A stretch of 64,000 nucleotides of DNA, from NCBI GenBank assembly GCA_019117065.1, contig DXAK01000048.1, positions 1-64,000 on the forward strand. Direction: 5' to 3'. Made by a program: the position numbers and the translations under genes. This document shows, in pieces, positions 32,666-41,760 of the stretch. The DNA is from Candidatus Mediterraneibacter pullicola (GTDB taxonomy: Bacteria > Bacillota > Clostridia > Lachnospirales > Lachnospiraceae). Numbering within the stretch: position 1 is the first letter of the stretch; each line of letters begins with the position of its first letter. Under the pieces are notes generated by a model. The model made no database searches, was not told the origin of the DNA, and saw only the letters and a program-made list of their open reading frames with translations.

Positions 32666-33952
32666 TTACAGATTCCCTAAAAGTTTATCGATACTTACCA
32701 GCTTCACGCTGAGTACAAAGATATCTGTCGCTACGGACAGCTCCTCCGGCGTCGGATAGGACGGGGCAATACGGATGTTGCTGTCATGCGGGTCCTTCCC
32801 GTAGGGGAACGTCGCGCCGGCGCCTGTCATCACAAGCCCTGCCTCTTTTGCCTTTGCCACTATGGCTTTCGCACAACCCTCCATCGCGTCGAAGGAAATG
32901 AAGTAACCGCCCAACGGTTTGATCCATGAACCGATCTCCAAACCACCCAGCTCTCTCTCAAGAACTTCTATCACGGCCTCAAATTTCGGCCTCATGATAT
33001 CCGCGTGTTTCTTCATGTGCTCCACAATCCCATGGACATCCTTGAAGAAACGCACATGACGGAGTTGATTCACTTTGTCATGCCCGATTGTCTGGAATTT
33101 GAGCATATCCCTGATATCTTTTAAGTTCGCCTCAGATGCAGCGATCGCCGCAATGCCGGATCCAGGGAAGCTGATCTTAGAAGTAGAAGAAAACTTGTAT
33201 ACCATATCCGGATTTCCCGCTTTTTTGCACTCCGTCAGGATCTCCAGCAAATAATCCTGCTTATCCTCATACAGATGATGTACACAATACGCATTGTCCC
33301 AGAAGATACGAAAATCTTCTGCTGCCGGCTTCAAATTTGCAAAACGGTACACTGTTTCATCAGAATATGTGATTCCCTGAGGGTTGGAATACTTCGGCAC
33401 GCACCAGATTCCCTTAACCGCGGGATCTTCGTTTACCAACTTCTCTACCATATCCATATCGGGGCCCGTCGGAGTCATCGGTACATTGACCATCTCGATG
33501 CCAAAATGCTCCGTAATCGCAAAATGCCTGTCATATCCGGGAACCGGGCATAAGAATTTCACCTTGTCAAGTTTACACCATGGGGTACTTCCCATTACCC
33601 CATGGGTCATAGCGCGCGAAACCGTATCGTACATCACATTCAGGCTGGAATTTCCGAAGATGATCACATTATCTTTCGCAACTTCCATCATATCCGCCAG
33701 CAGGCGCTTCGCCTCTCCGATACCGTCCAGCCCGCCGTAGTTTCTGCAGTCCACCCCATCCTCACAAGTCAGTACAGCACTGCTGTTGAGCACATCCATC
33801 ATCCCCATGGACAGGTTGAGCTGGTCGGCAGCCGGTTTCCCTCTGGACATATCCAGCTTCAGCCCTTTCGCCTTTACTTCAGCAAACCGAGCCTCAAGCC
33901 CGTTCTTCAGTTCCAATAACTCTTCTCTGCTTAAATCTTTGTACGCAGTCAT
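32666..33952 (-). CDS. PLP-dependent aminotransferase, class Ic (aspartate type)
   Basis: A 428-residue fold-type I aminotransferase matching the family PF12897 (class Ic aspartate aminotransferases). LDMSRGKPAADQLNLSMG near residue 40 is typical; the PLP Lys lies in FSSTSKISFPGSG; the carboxylate-binding Arg is in SNIRIAPSYPT. Likely makes oxaloacetate/aspartate with 2-oxoglutarate, but substrate is inferred from family. ATG 33952 is preceded by AGGAG. Stand-alone transcription unit. The gap 33953-34169 holds no gene I can support. Confidence 0.85.
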   Translation of the reverse strand: MTAYKDLSREELLELKNGLEARFAEVKAKGLKLDMSRGKPAADQLNLSMGMMDVLNSSAVLTCEDGVDCRNYGGLDGIGEAKRLLADMMEVAKDNVIIFGNSSLNVMYDTVSRAMTHGVMGSTPWCKLDKVKFLCPVPGYDRHFAITEHFGIEMVNVPMTPTGPDMDMVEKLVNEDPAVKGIWCVPKYSNPQGITYSDETVYRFANLKPAAEDFRIFWDNAYCVHHLYEDKQDYLLEILTECKKAGNPDMVYKFSSTSKISFPGSGIAAIAASEANLKDIRDMLKFQTIGHDKVNQLRHVRFFKDVHGIVEHMKKHADIMRPKFEAVIEVLERELGGLEIGSWIKPLGGYFISFDAMEGCAKAIVAKAKEAGLVMTGAGATFPYGKDPHDSNIRIAPSYPTPEELSVATDIFVLSVKLVSIDKLLGNL

Positions 33953-34169
33953 TGCAGGACTCCTCCACTCTTTTTTTACTTACTGCTACATATTGTATAG
34001 AATTTGTGATGGTTCGTCAATGATTTCTTGCATTTTTTATTTTGTTTTAACACATTTTGTGCATATCAAGTTCTAATTTTGAAATTTCATTTTTTCATTC
34101 ATTCATTTTTTTGACGCACATTATGAAAATCAGAAGGAGATCCGTACACGTTTTCATCACTTAATTCTA

Positions 34170-34209
34170 AACTACAAAAACCGCCATAAATCCGGCGGAT
34201 TTTGTAGTT
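34170..34209. terminator. Strong bidirectional terminator
   Basis: AACTACAAAAACCGCC (34170-34185) pairs with GGCGGATTTTGTAGTT (34194-34209), one mismatch, with T-rich arms on both strands. Ends the hxlR transcript on the minus strand. Confidence 0.7.
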
Positions 34210-34220
34210 CTTACAATTAT

Positions 34221-34607
34221 TTAAGATTCAGTATTATGCTCGCAATTTAAGCATTGGATCATCTGGTTTTTGCTATTAAAACTGTAATAAGTACGCCCCC
34301 ATGCACACATTTCCTTAAGGATCGGCATGAACGACTTCCCTTTCTCGGTCAGATAGTATTCGACTCTGGGAGGAATTTCATCATATTGCACACGCGCAAT
34401 CATATCGTCATCAATTAGCTCCCGCAGAGCCTTTGACAATGCAGCGTCGCTGATATTGATCATTCCTTCTCTTAATTCCGTATAGCGAAAGGCGCGGGGC
34501 TCGCCATCGATAAGACACATTAACCGTGACTTCCATCTTCCGCTAAGTATATCATATGCGTATTCGAGAGGACAGCGAATATCTTTATCCTGTTTTGGTG
34601 TATACAT
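34221..34607 (-). CDS. HxlR-family transcriptional regulator
   Basis: A 128-residue winged-helix regulator of the HxlR type: RCPLEYAYDILSGRWKSRLM at the N terminus, then ALSKALRELIDDDMI and VEYYLTEKGKSFMPIL. The Cys12 just before the first helix corresponds to the redox-sensing Cys of YodB/HypR-type members. Divergent from CoA-disulfide reductase, so it may sense thiol or quinone stress and control that gene; this is inferred. Confidence 0.87.
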   Translation of the reverse strand: MYTPKQDKDIRCPLEYAYDILSGRWKSRLMCLIDGEPRAFRYTELREGMINISDAALSKALRELIDDDMIARVQYDEIPPRVEYYLTEKGKSFMPILKEMCAWGRTYYSFNSKNQMIQCLNCEHNTES

Positions 34608-34701
34608 ACAAAAGTCTCCTTCGCACTATATTTTCTCGTGAGGTTCTCAACAATTTAAATTATAAACCACAGTATCTATTTTGCAATAGCTTTAAAACTT
34701 T

Positions 34702-34712
34702 TTAGTAACTAA
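34702..34712. promoter_or_regulatory. Candidate HxlR operator
   Basis: The perfect 11-bp palindrome TTAGTAACTAA lies in the 254-bp region between the divergent hxlR and CoA-disulfide reductase genes. TAGTAA-type half-sites are seen in some HxlR operators. Binding is inferred. Confidence 0.35.
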
Positions 34713-34861
34713 TAATTTTGTTTACTTGTTTATTTTCCGACAAGAATTAGATAGAATTTTCACCAATAGCAGAAACGGGAAAGATTGTGTCGGCACTTGA
34801 GCAAAATCTAAGCGCTCCCGACTTCCCGGAAAGATTATCAATGGATGATTTGGAGGTAAAT

Positions 34862-36553
34862 ATGATGAAACTAGTTGTTGTTGGCGGTGTTGCGGGCGGT
34901 GCTTCAGCAGCGGCAAGAGTAAGACGGCTGGATGCAAAAGCCGAGATTGTTATGTTTGAACGCGGAGAGCATGTTTCATTTTCGAATTGCTCCCTTCCAT
35001 ACTATCTGAGCGGTATTATAGGGGAAAGCAGCTCTCTTATCCTGATGACACCAGAGAAATTTAAAATGCAGCATGATATTGATGCAAGGGTTAACAGCGA
35101 AGTGACAAAGATTGACCGCAAGCAAAAAACAGTGACTGTCAAAAATACTCTTACTGGCGAAACCTATGAGGAGAAGTATGACAAGCTGGTTCTCGCGCCG
35201 GGAGCAATGCCGGTACTGCCAAAAAGCATAAAAGGAATAGACGCAGAAAATGTTTTCACGATTCGCAATGTGACCGATATCTGTGCTCTGAAAGCTTATC
35301 TGGATCAGAAAAACGCTGAAAATATAGCTGTAGTCGGTGGCGGTTTTATAGGTATCGAGGTGGCAGAAAATCTGTCCTCAGCAGGGAAAAAAGTAAAGCT
35401 TATCGAAGGAACAGAGCAGATCTTGGCGTCCTTTGACTATGACATGGTGCAGATTCTCCACAAAGAACTAGATGATAATGGCGTTGAACTTTTCCTTTCC
35501 ACATCAGTTACCGCTATCGAGAAGGATTGTGTATTAGCCGGGGATAAAAAAATTGAAGCAGACGCGGTTGTCATGGCAATCGGCGTCGCACCGGAAACGG
35601 GGTTGGCAAAACAAGCTGGCTTAAAGATTGGAGAAACAGGAGGAATTTGGGTCAATCATAATTATCAGACAAGCGACCCTGATATTTACGCAGTAGGAGA
35701 TGCCGTTGAAAGCTATAATTCTCTCACTCACCGGCCGGGACGGCTGGCTCTGGCAGGGCCGGCACAGCGGCAGGCTCGCGCAGCAGCAGACCATATTTGC
35801 GGGATTCCCCACAATAATAAGGGATATATCGGGTCATCTTGCATCCGTGTTTTCTCCCAGAATGCCGCGGCAACTGGTCTGAACGAAAAAGCTGCCAAGG
35901 CAGCTGGCTATAACTGTGATTCCGTTCTTATATTCCCGACTGATAAAGTCGGGCTGATGCCAGACAGTCATTATATGGCATTCAAGCTTATCTTCGAAGT
36001 TCCGACAGGACGTATACTCGGCGCTCAGGCAATTGGCAAAGGCGCGGCAGATAAGCGGGTGGATACGATTGCCGCTATGATCACTATGAATGCGGATCTG
36101 GAAGACCTAAAAGAACTGGAATTATGCTATTCTCCTGTCTTCAGCACAGCAAAAGATGTGGTGAACATGGCAGCCATGGTGGGATTGAATATCCTGTATA
36201 ACCGTTTCTCACAGGTCCATGTCAGCGAAGTCCGGAAACTTGCCGAGTCAGGGGCATATATCGTCGATGTGCGGGAAAGTGCGGAGTTTGAAAACGGACA
36301 CATCAAAGGAGCACACAATATCCCACTGTCGCAGCTCCGGCAGAGGATGGATGAAATTCCCAGAGATATTCCCGTATATCTGCACTGCAGATCCAGCCAG
36401 CGCAGTTATTACGCAATCTGTGCACTTCAGGGAAATGGCTACACAAATGTATCTAATATCAGCGGTTCATTTTTGGGAATATGTCTGTACGAATATTTCA
36501 ATGATAAATCAGAAAATCGTTCTCCGATAGTTGACCGATATAACTTTAACTAA
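34862..36553 (+). CDS. CoA-disulfide reductase with C-terminal rhodanese domain
   Basis: A 563-residue flavoprotein. FAD site VVVGGVAGGASAAARVRRLD at the N terminus, single redox Cys43 in SFSNCSLPYYLSG exactly as in CoA-disulfide reductases, NAD site VVGGGFIGIEVAENL near residue 160, dimerisation domain, then a rhodanese domain (about 465-560) with active Cys in YLHCRSSQRS. It reduces CoA disulfide, persulfide or polysulfide with NAD(P)H. GGAGG at 34852-34856 supports ATG 34862 or 34865; an open frame up to 34787 lacks an SD. Confidence 0.9.
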   Translation: MMKLVVVGGVAGGASAAARVRRLDAKAEIVMFERGEHVSFSNCSLPYYLSGIIGESSSLILMTPEKFKMQHDIDARVNSEVTKIDRKQKTVTVKNTLTGETYEEKYDKLVLAPGAMPVLPKSIKGIDAENVFTIRNVTDICALKAYLDQKNAENIAVVGGGFIGIEVAENLSSAGKKVKLIEGTEQILASFDYDMVQILHKELDDNGVELFLSTSVTAIEKDCVLAGDKKIEADAVVMAIGVAPETGLAKQAGLKIGETGGIWVNHNYQTSDPDIYAVGDAVESYNSLTHRPGRLALAGPAQRQARAAADHICGIPHNNKGYIGSSCIRVFSQNAAATGLNEKAAKAAGYNCDSVLIFPTDKVGLMPDSHYMAFKLIFEVPTGRILGAQAIGKGAADKRVDTIAAMITMNADLEDLKELELCYSPVFSTAKDVVNMAAMVGLNILYNRFSQVHVSEVRKLAESGAYIVDVRESAEFENGHIKGAHNIPLSQLRQRMDEIPRDIPVYLHCRSSQRSYYAICALQGNGYTNVSNISGSFLGICLYEYFNDKSENRSPIVDRYNFN

Positions 36554-36568
36554 CTAGTCCAGTAAATT

Positions 36569-36602
36569 AGGGTCAGAACCTCAAAAATCAGGTTCTGACC
36601 CT
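36569..36602. repeat. Palindromic REP-like element and terminator
   Basis: AGGGTCAGAACCT (36569-36581) and AGGTTCTGACCCT (36590-36602) are perfect inverted repeats with an 8-nt loop. Sits between convergent genes. Its GGGnC...GnCCC ends resemble the other palindromes at 48383 and 50664, which suggests a REP-like family. Confidence 0.6.
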
Positions 36603-36611
36603 ATCTCTTAA

Positions 36612-37952
36612 TCAAACCAGCCCTTCTGCCTTGATGACTTCCACAACGCTGTTCACATATTTCTCGCAGACCTCATCCGAGACTGCCTCGACCATGACGC
36701 GGATCACAGGCTCTGTACCGCTCTCACGCACAAGGATACGCCCATCGGCTCCGAGTTCATCTGCCACTCTCTGAACTGCCGCCTGAACAGCCAGATTCTC
36801 CCGAGCAGCCTTCTTGTCTCTCACACGGACATTCTTTAGAAGCTGCGGGAAGATCTTTACCTCGTCAGCCAGTTTTCCAAGTGTCTGCTTCTTCTCAAGG
36901 ATGACTTCCATAAGCATAAGGGATGTAAGGATACCATCACCTGTCTTTGCGTGCTTACTAAAGATAATATGCCCGGACTGCTCTCCGCCAAGAACAAATC
37001 CATTTTTCAACATATTTTCATATACATATTTATCGCCAACCGCTGTCTGCTCATACTTCATGCCAATCTTATCGCATGCCTTGTAAAGGCCCAGATTGGA
37101 CATGACGGTTGTGACAATTGTGTTGTCCTCAAGGCGTCCCTGCTCCATGAGATATTTGCCACACACATACATGATACGGTCACCGTCTACGACATTTCCA
37201 TTCTCGTCTACCGCGATACATCTGTCTGCGTCTCCATCGTAAGCAAATCCTACGTCAAGCTTCTTCTCTTTCACGAACTGCTGAAGCACCTCAATATGAG
37301 TAGAACCGCAATTAGTATTGATGTTCGTTCCGTTCGGCTCATTGTTGATAACATATGTCTTCGCTCCAAGCGCGTCGAACACACTCTTTGCGATCGCGAA
37401 CGCGCTTCCATTTGAACAGTCAAGTCCCACTCTCATGTCTTCAAAAGAGCGCGTTGCCAGGGAGATCAAGTGTCCCATGTAACGATTTCTTCCTGCTGCA
37501 TAATCGACTGTACGTCCGATCTCTTCCTTTGTCGCCAGCGGGAGCTCTTCTATTTCGCCATCGATATACGCCTCGATCTTTTCCTCAACTTCCGCTTCCA
37601 TCTTATGCCCGGCGCTGTTAATTACCTTGATTCCGTTATCATAAAACGGATTGTGGCTTGCTGAAATCATGATACCACAGTCAAAATCCTCCGTCCTGAC
37701 AACATAAGAAACACTGGGGGTCGTTGTAACATGGAGAAGATATGCGTCTGCTCCTGACGCCGTCAGTCCTGCTGCCAGCGCGTACTCGAACATATAACTG
37801 CTCCTTCTGGTATCTTTTCCAATCACGACTCTCGCTTTGTGATCCCGTCCAAAATACCAGCCCAGATAGCGTCCCACTTTAAATGCGTGCTCCACGGTAA
37901 GGACTACGTTTGCCTCTCCGCGGAAACCGTCAGTGCCAAAGTATTTGCCCAT
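36612..37952 (-). CDS. glmM: Phosphoglucosamine mutase
   Basis: A 446-residue alpha-D-phosphohexomutase converting glucosamine-6-phosphate to glucosamine-1-phosphate for peptidoglycan. Starts GKYFGTDGFRGEANVVLT, has the phosphoserine loop MISASHNPFYDNG near residue 100, the metal loop YDGDADRC, and the sugar loop GGEQSGH. The C-terminal phosphate site VRESGTEPVIRVM is intact. Normal length. Confidence 0.95.
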   Translation of the reverse strand: MGKYFGTDGFRGEANVVLTVEHAFKVGRYLGWYFGRDHKARVVIGKDTRRSSYMFEYALAAGLTASGADAYLLHVTTTPSVSYVVRTEDFDCGIMISASHNPFYDNGIKVINSAGHKMEAEVEEKIEAYIDGEIEELPLATKEEIGRTVDYAAGRNRYMGHLISLATRSFEDMRVGLDCSNGSAFAIAKSVFDALGAKTYVINNEPNGTNINTNCGSTHIEVLQQFVKEKKLDVGFAYDGDADRCIAVDENGNVVDGDRIMYVCGKYLMEQGRLEDNTIVTTVMSNLGLYKACDKIGMKYEQTAVGDKYVYENMLKNGFVLGGEQSGHIIFSKHAKTGDGILTSLMLMEVILEKKQTLGKLADEVKIFPQLLKNVRVRDKKAARENLAVQAAVQRVADELGADGRILVRESGTEPVIRVMVEAVSDEVCEKYVNSVVEVIKAEGLV

Positions 37953-38179
37953 AATTATCTTCCTCTTGGTCTTTCATAATATTTATGCCGGACACAGAAC
38001 ATCTATATTCATTTCCTGACATACCCACATTATAATACTATTACAGAACGGTTACAAGTATTTCTTTTTTGTTACAAAACTCCAGCGATAGAAACGCCCT
38101 GATATTTACTCTTCTCTCCTTTTACGTTATACTATTACAGGCACTAATTACTTACACAGATTTACGGAGGAAACATATT

Positions 38180-38968
38180 ATGATAAAACTGATCGCAAGC
38201 GATCTTGACGGCACTCTGCTCAGAGACGGAGCTCAGGAACTAACGCCCCGCGCCGTCCGCCTGATCCATGAGCTCACCCGGAAAGGAATCCACTTCGTTG
38301 CGGCAAGCGGACGCCAGTATGACAGCGAACGGCATATTTTTGACGAGATTAAAGATGAGATCTCCTATATCTCTGATAATGGCTCTCTTTGTGTTCATAA
38401 AGGGAAGGTTGTCTCATGCGGCGCTATCCCCGATGATCTGTCACTGAGGATCATCGATGAGATCCGGAAAACCCCGGATTACGAGCTTCTCATATCACGG
38501 GCGGAAGCATGTTATATTGAAGAAGGTAATCCGAATTTTATAAATCACATGAAAAATGTCATGAATTTCAATATCAGAACCCTGAAAGACATAAGGGATA
38601 TTGAGCTTCCTATTATGAAGATTGCTGTCGCCAATGTAGGATCGGACAGCAATATGGAATATCTGAAGCATCTGAAAAAAATGTTCGGGCAGGAGATCAA
38701 AGTTGTGACCTCTGGGACGATATGGATCGATTTCATCACGCCCGGGTGCAGCAAAGGAACTGCTCTCAAGACAATGTTAGAACTTCTTGATGTGAAGCCG
38801 GAAGAATGTATGGTCTTTGGGGACGAGTATAATGACGTAGAAATGCTGGAACTTTCACCAAACAGCTACGCCATGTCAGACGCAGCCCCCGGCATTGCGG
38901 AACATGCCGCTCATGTAACAGACTCCGTGGAAGACGTCCTTGAAAAAGTTCTAGCCGGGCTCCAGTAA
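38180..38968 (+). CDS. HAD superfamily (Cof-type) phosphatase
   Basis: A 262-residue Cof-like HAD hydrolase. Motif I is ASDLDGTLLRDG at residue 6, motif II FVAASGRQYDSE, Lys in GCSKGTAL, and motif IV VFGDEYNDVEML. These enzymes dephosphorylate sugar phosphates, nucleotides or FMN; substrate cannot be told. ATG 38180 has GGAGG 9 bases upstream; the longer frame from 38069 has no signal. The gap 37953-38179 shows no gene I can support. Confidence 0.85.
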   Translation: MIKLIASDLDGTLLRDGAQELTPRAVRLIHELTRKGIHFVAASGRQYDSERHIFDEIKDEISYISDNGSLCVHKGKVVSCGAIPDDLSLRIIDEIRKTPDYELLISRAEACYIEEGNPNFINHMKNVMNFNIRTLKDIRDIELPIMKIAVANVGSDSNMEYLKHLKKMFGQEIKVVTSGTIWIDFITPGCSKGTALKTMLELLDVKPEECMVFGDEYNDVEMLELSPNSYAMSDAAPGIAEHAAHVTDSVEDVLEKVLAGLQ

Positions 38969-38975
38969 GCCCGGC
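38954..38975. terminator. Hairpin over the HAD gene stop
   Basis: GCCGGGCT (38954-38961) pairs with AGCCCGGC (38968-38975), overlapping the stop codon. On the minus strand it is followed by TAGAACTTTTTC, so it may serve the convergent thioesterase gene. Confidence 0.4.
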
Positions 38976-39010
38976 ATCCACTCAATTTATCTTAATTCAC
39001 TTTATCCTAT

Positions 39011-39757
39011 TTACTTCATCTCAATGACCGCGTAGGGACTTTTGTCCTCCCCGCATAGCTCGATGACGATGCGGTCCCGCTCCAAAGCGACCCTTGGATA
39101 AATTATGTCTCCAAGCACAGCTGATTTCTTATAATCTACCCGAAGCTGCCTGGTGTGCAGATCTCCGGGCAGCATTTCCACCGCCATCTGAACATACTGA
39201 CAGTTATTCACATGTTTATTAGTATCAATATGATATTTTCGAACCGGAAAGGGATCTCTATCCTCAAAGGCTTCCGGCAGGACAATCTTTCTGTCCTCGT
39301 AGGGCATGTCCAAAGGTTCGCTCACCTCATAGGGCGCAACATGCTCCGGCGCCGGCCTACACGGTCTTCCCTTCTCCAGATCCATAAATACCCATATTGA
39401 ATTTGCGCAGGCAGTCTGCCTGCCCCCTCCATCCTTCATGTAGAAATTTCGATTGCCGAAAAGTCCTTTAAACTCCGTGGGAAACGTCCCTATAGTAATC
39501 GTTTCCCCAAGTTTCGGATAACGGTCGACAATGACCTGCCAATACGAGAGCACCCATGCCTTCTTGTCACTTTTGAGCCTGTCCATGCCCAGTCCCACAC
39601 TCTCTGAGTGGAACGTACTGCAATCCTGAAAATAATTGATCAGCGCTGGAAGCGTCATCGTACCTCTGTGATCAATCTCACTATACCTTACCCGGCTCTC
39701 AAACTCGTAGCGGTTTTCCCTTCCGCCGTTTCGTATTTCCGCTTGTCTCTCTGTCAT
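39011..39757 (-). CDS. Acyl-ACP thioesterase
   Basis: A 248-residue double hot-dog protein of the acyl-ACP thioesterase family (FatA/FatB-like, PF01643). Marks: RVRYSEIDHRGTMTLPALIN and the catalytic region YHIDTNKHVNNCQYVQMA with Asn/His, as in plant enzymes. Would release free fatty acids from acyl-ACP. ATG 39757 lies 9 bases after AGGAG; the upstream GTG at 39766 overlaps the cation exporter's stop. Follows that gene at once, so the two are probably cotranscribed. Confidence 0.88.
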   Translation of the reverse strand: MTERQAEIRNGGRENRYEFESRVRYSEIDHRGTMTLPALINYFQDCSTFHSESVGLGMDRLKSDKKAWVLSYWQVIVDRYPKLGETITIGTFPTEFKGLFGNRNFYMKDGGGRQTACANSIWVFMDLEKGRPCRPAPEHVAPYEVSEPLDMPYEDRKIVLPEAFEDRDPFPVRKYHIDTNKHVNNCQYVQMAVEMLPGDLHTRQLRVDYKKSAVLGDIIYPRVALERDRIVIELCGEDKSPYAVIEMK

Positions 39758-39762
39758 CTGTA

Positions 39763-40947
39763 TCACTCCTCAGCCTTTGCCACATACTCATAGTCCACAG
39801 TTATCACGCACTCATATCTAGGGTCTTTCTCCTTGAGGCGTTCTGCCAGACGCTCCGGCAGTATCCTCCGCTTTTCTTCGTCATACTCGATAGGAATCAC
39901 CATATCAAAGATAAGATTGATCTGATTCTCCCCATGGACAACACGGAAATCGTGGAGGCTGCAGTCAGGATCCAGTTCCTCAAGAATTAGCGCTGCCTGT
40001 TTACGAATGTTAAGCACATAGTTATCTTTCATTTCCACCGGATCCATGTGGATGACGAGGAAGATCCCTAATTCTTTCGCCACCGCTCTCTCAATCCGGT
40101 CAATAATCTCATGAGACTGTTCGATATCCACATCATTTGGCACTTCCGCATGAATGGACGCCATGCTCCTCCCCGGCCCGTAGTTATGTACGATCAGGTC
40201 ATGAGTGCCTTCGATCCCCTCATAGCTTTCCACAAACTGTTTGATCCGCGTATATATCTCCGGATCAATCGGTTCCCCGATAAGCGGTTCTAATGTATCC
40301 CTTGCAATACCAACGCCTGCCCACATAACAACCAGCGCTACGCCTACACCGACGAACCCATCTATATTGATGCCTGTTACTCCGAAAAAGAGAATGGATA
40401 TAATGGTCGCTCCCGTAGTAACTGCATCCCCCATGGAATCTGTAAACACAGCCATCATCACCTTAGAATTGATCTTCTCCCCCAGCCTTCGGTTAAAAAG
40501 TCCAAGCCACAGTTTCACTGCCACAGACAGTACAAGGATGAATACGGATATCATTTGAAAATTCAGTTCTTCCGGCATACGGATCTTACCGATGGAATCC
40601 TTTAAAAATGTAAATCCTACCTCTAACACGAGGAAGGACACAATGAGAGCCGCTATATATTCAATTCTTCCATGTCCGAAAGGATGATCTCTGTCCGCGG
40701 GCTTCTCCGCCATTTTCACTCCCACAAAACTAATAATGGACGATCCTGCGTCCGACAGATTGTTGAAGGCATCCGCGGTAACAGAGACGCTATGCAGTAC
40801 AATCCCCACCACAAACTTGACAACAAAAAGGAACACGTTACAGAAGATACCCACAATGCTAGAGAGCACGCCGTATGCCGTCCGCACGGATATCTTCTCA
40901 ACGTCCTTATAATCTTTTATAAAATGTCTTACCAAAAATTCCGTCAT
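39763..40947 (-). CDS. Cation diffusion facilitator (CDF) exporter
   Basis: A 394-residue CDF protein with six transmembrane segments and a long cytosolic C-terminal part. Metal sites are visible: HSVSVTADAFNNLSDAGSS in TM2, DRDHPFGHGRIEY next, and FTDSMGDAVTTGA in TM5. The metal is probably Zn, Mn or Fe; not decidable here. The C terminus carries a second ferredoxin-like domain, longer than the basic type. ATG 40947 follows AAGGGAAAT. Confidence 0.88.
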   Translation of the reverse strand: MTEFLVRHFIKDYKDVEKISVRTAYGVLSSIVGIFCNVFLFVVKFVVGIVLHSVSVTADAFNNLSDAGSSIISFVGVKMAEKPADRDHPFGHGRIEYIAALIVSFLVLEVGFTFLKDSIGKIRMPEELNFQMISVFILVLSVAVKLWLGLFNRRLGEKINSKVMMAVFTDSMGDAVTTGATIISILFFGVTGINIDGFVGVGVALVVMWAGVGIARDTLEPLIGEPIDPEIYTRIKQFVESYEGIEGTHDLIVHNYGPGRSMASIHAEVPNDVDIEQSHEIIDRIERAVAKELGIFLVIHMDPVEMKDNYVLNIRKQAALILEELDPDCSLHDFRVVHGENQINLIFDMVIPIEYDEEKRRILPERLAERLKEKDPRYECVITVDYEYVAKAEE

Positions 40948-41028
40948 ATTTCCCTTTTCACCTTTATCTTGTCTTATCCTATTAACGGTGAATAAATTGT
41001 AATACATCTGCCCCTTCGTGCACTGACG

Positions 41029-41691
41029 CTATTTTTCTCCGAAGAAAAACCAGCCGATCTTAAAGTCCGATGTGGCCGTCACTTCCGCATACTCCTCTTC
41101 TGTAAGAACATTTTTCAGTTTTTCCTTCCCTTCGTCAGGCACAACCGCATTCACCGTGTCAAGAAAGCACAGACTTGGGTACAGCACGCACCACCAGTTA
41201 TGTCCCTTTGCAACGCCAAGCTCGATACGCAATGCTTCATAATTCCCCGCCGGAAGCGTAACATCCCCGTAGCTCTTATCCGGGAACCAGCAGGTCGTCA
41301 CCGCCGCGCTCACTGTCTGATGCATCCCCTGTGCTGTCACGATATCACAGCTCACTTTCTCAATGTCATCGATGTGCTCTCTCACCCAAGCCGCCGCATC
41401 AGCCGCACTGTCTGTCTCAGGCATATTCTCTTCAAGAAACCCAAGCACCCTGTCTCTTACTTTCAGTTTTAGAGACTGGTCTTTTTCGCTGTCGCTGTTA
41501 GCCAGCACATGAAATCTTAAAACCTCCTGCGACAGATGCTCTTGGAGCTTCGCCTGTGAAGCAGCATCCATTCTCCCATATATGATCCCTGTCAGAAGCA
41601 CCGCAATGCAAATCGCCATGATAAGAATAACGACAGACATTTTCTTGTCTCTTCTCAATATATACTCTTTTTCCAAATATTTGCTGTCCAT
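41029..41691 (-). CDS. spoIIR: Stage II sporulation protein R
   Basis: A 220-residue signalling protein with one N-terminal membrane segment (SVVILIMAICIAVLLTGIIY). The SpoIIR domain is clear: LRFHVLANSDSEKDQSLKLK, then VTTCWFPDKSYGDVTLPAGNY and GHNWWCVLYPSLCF. Made in the forespore, exported, it triggers SpoIIGA processing of pro-sigma-E. ATG 41691 is 8 bases after GGAGG. Its presence shows the organism makes endospores. Confidence 0.93.
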   Translation of the reverse strand: MDSKYLEKEYILRRDKKMSVVILIMAICIAVLLTGIIYGRMDAASQAKLQEHLSQEVLRFHVLANSDSEKDQSLKLKVRDRVLGFLEENMPETDSAADAAAWVREHIDDIEKVSCDIVTAQGMHQTVSAAVTTCWFPDKSYGDVTLPAGNYEALRIELGVAKGHNWWCVLYPSLCFLDTVNAVVPDEGKEKLKNVLTEEEYAEVTATSDFKIGWFFFGEK

Positions 41692-41760
41692 ATGTATGAC
41701 CTCCATAATCTGTGTGATATATGGAGTATGGACAGATATGTCATGACTTATACACTACCA

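Noticed and set aside
34787..34861. Extended N terminus of the CoA-disulfide reductase
   Set aside because: GGAGG at 34852 and the placement of Cys43 fit the start at 34862.
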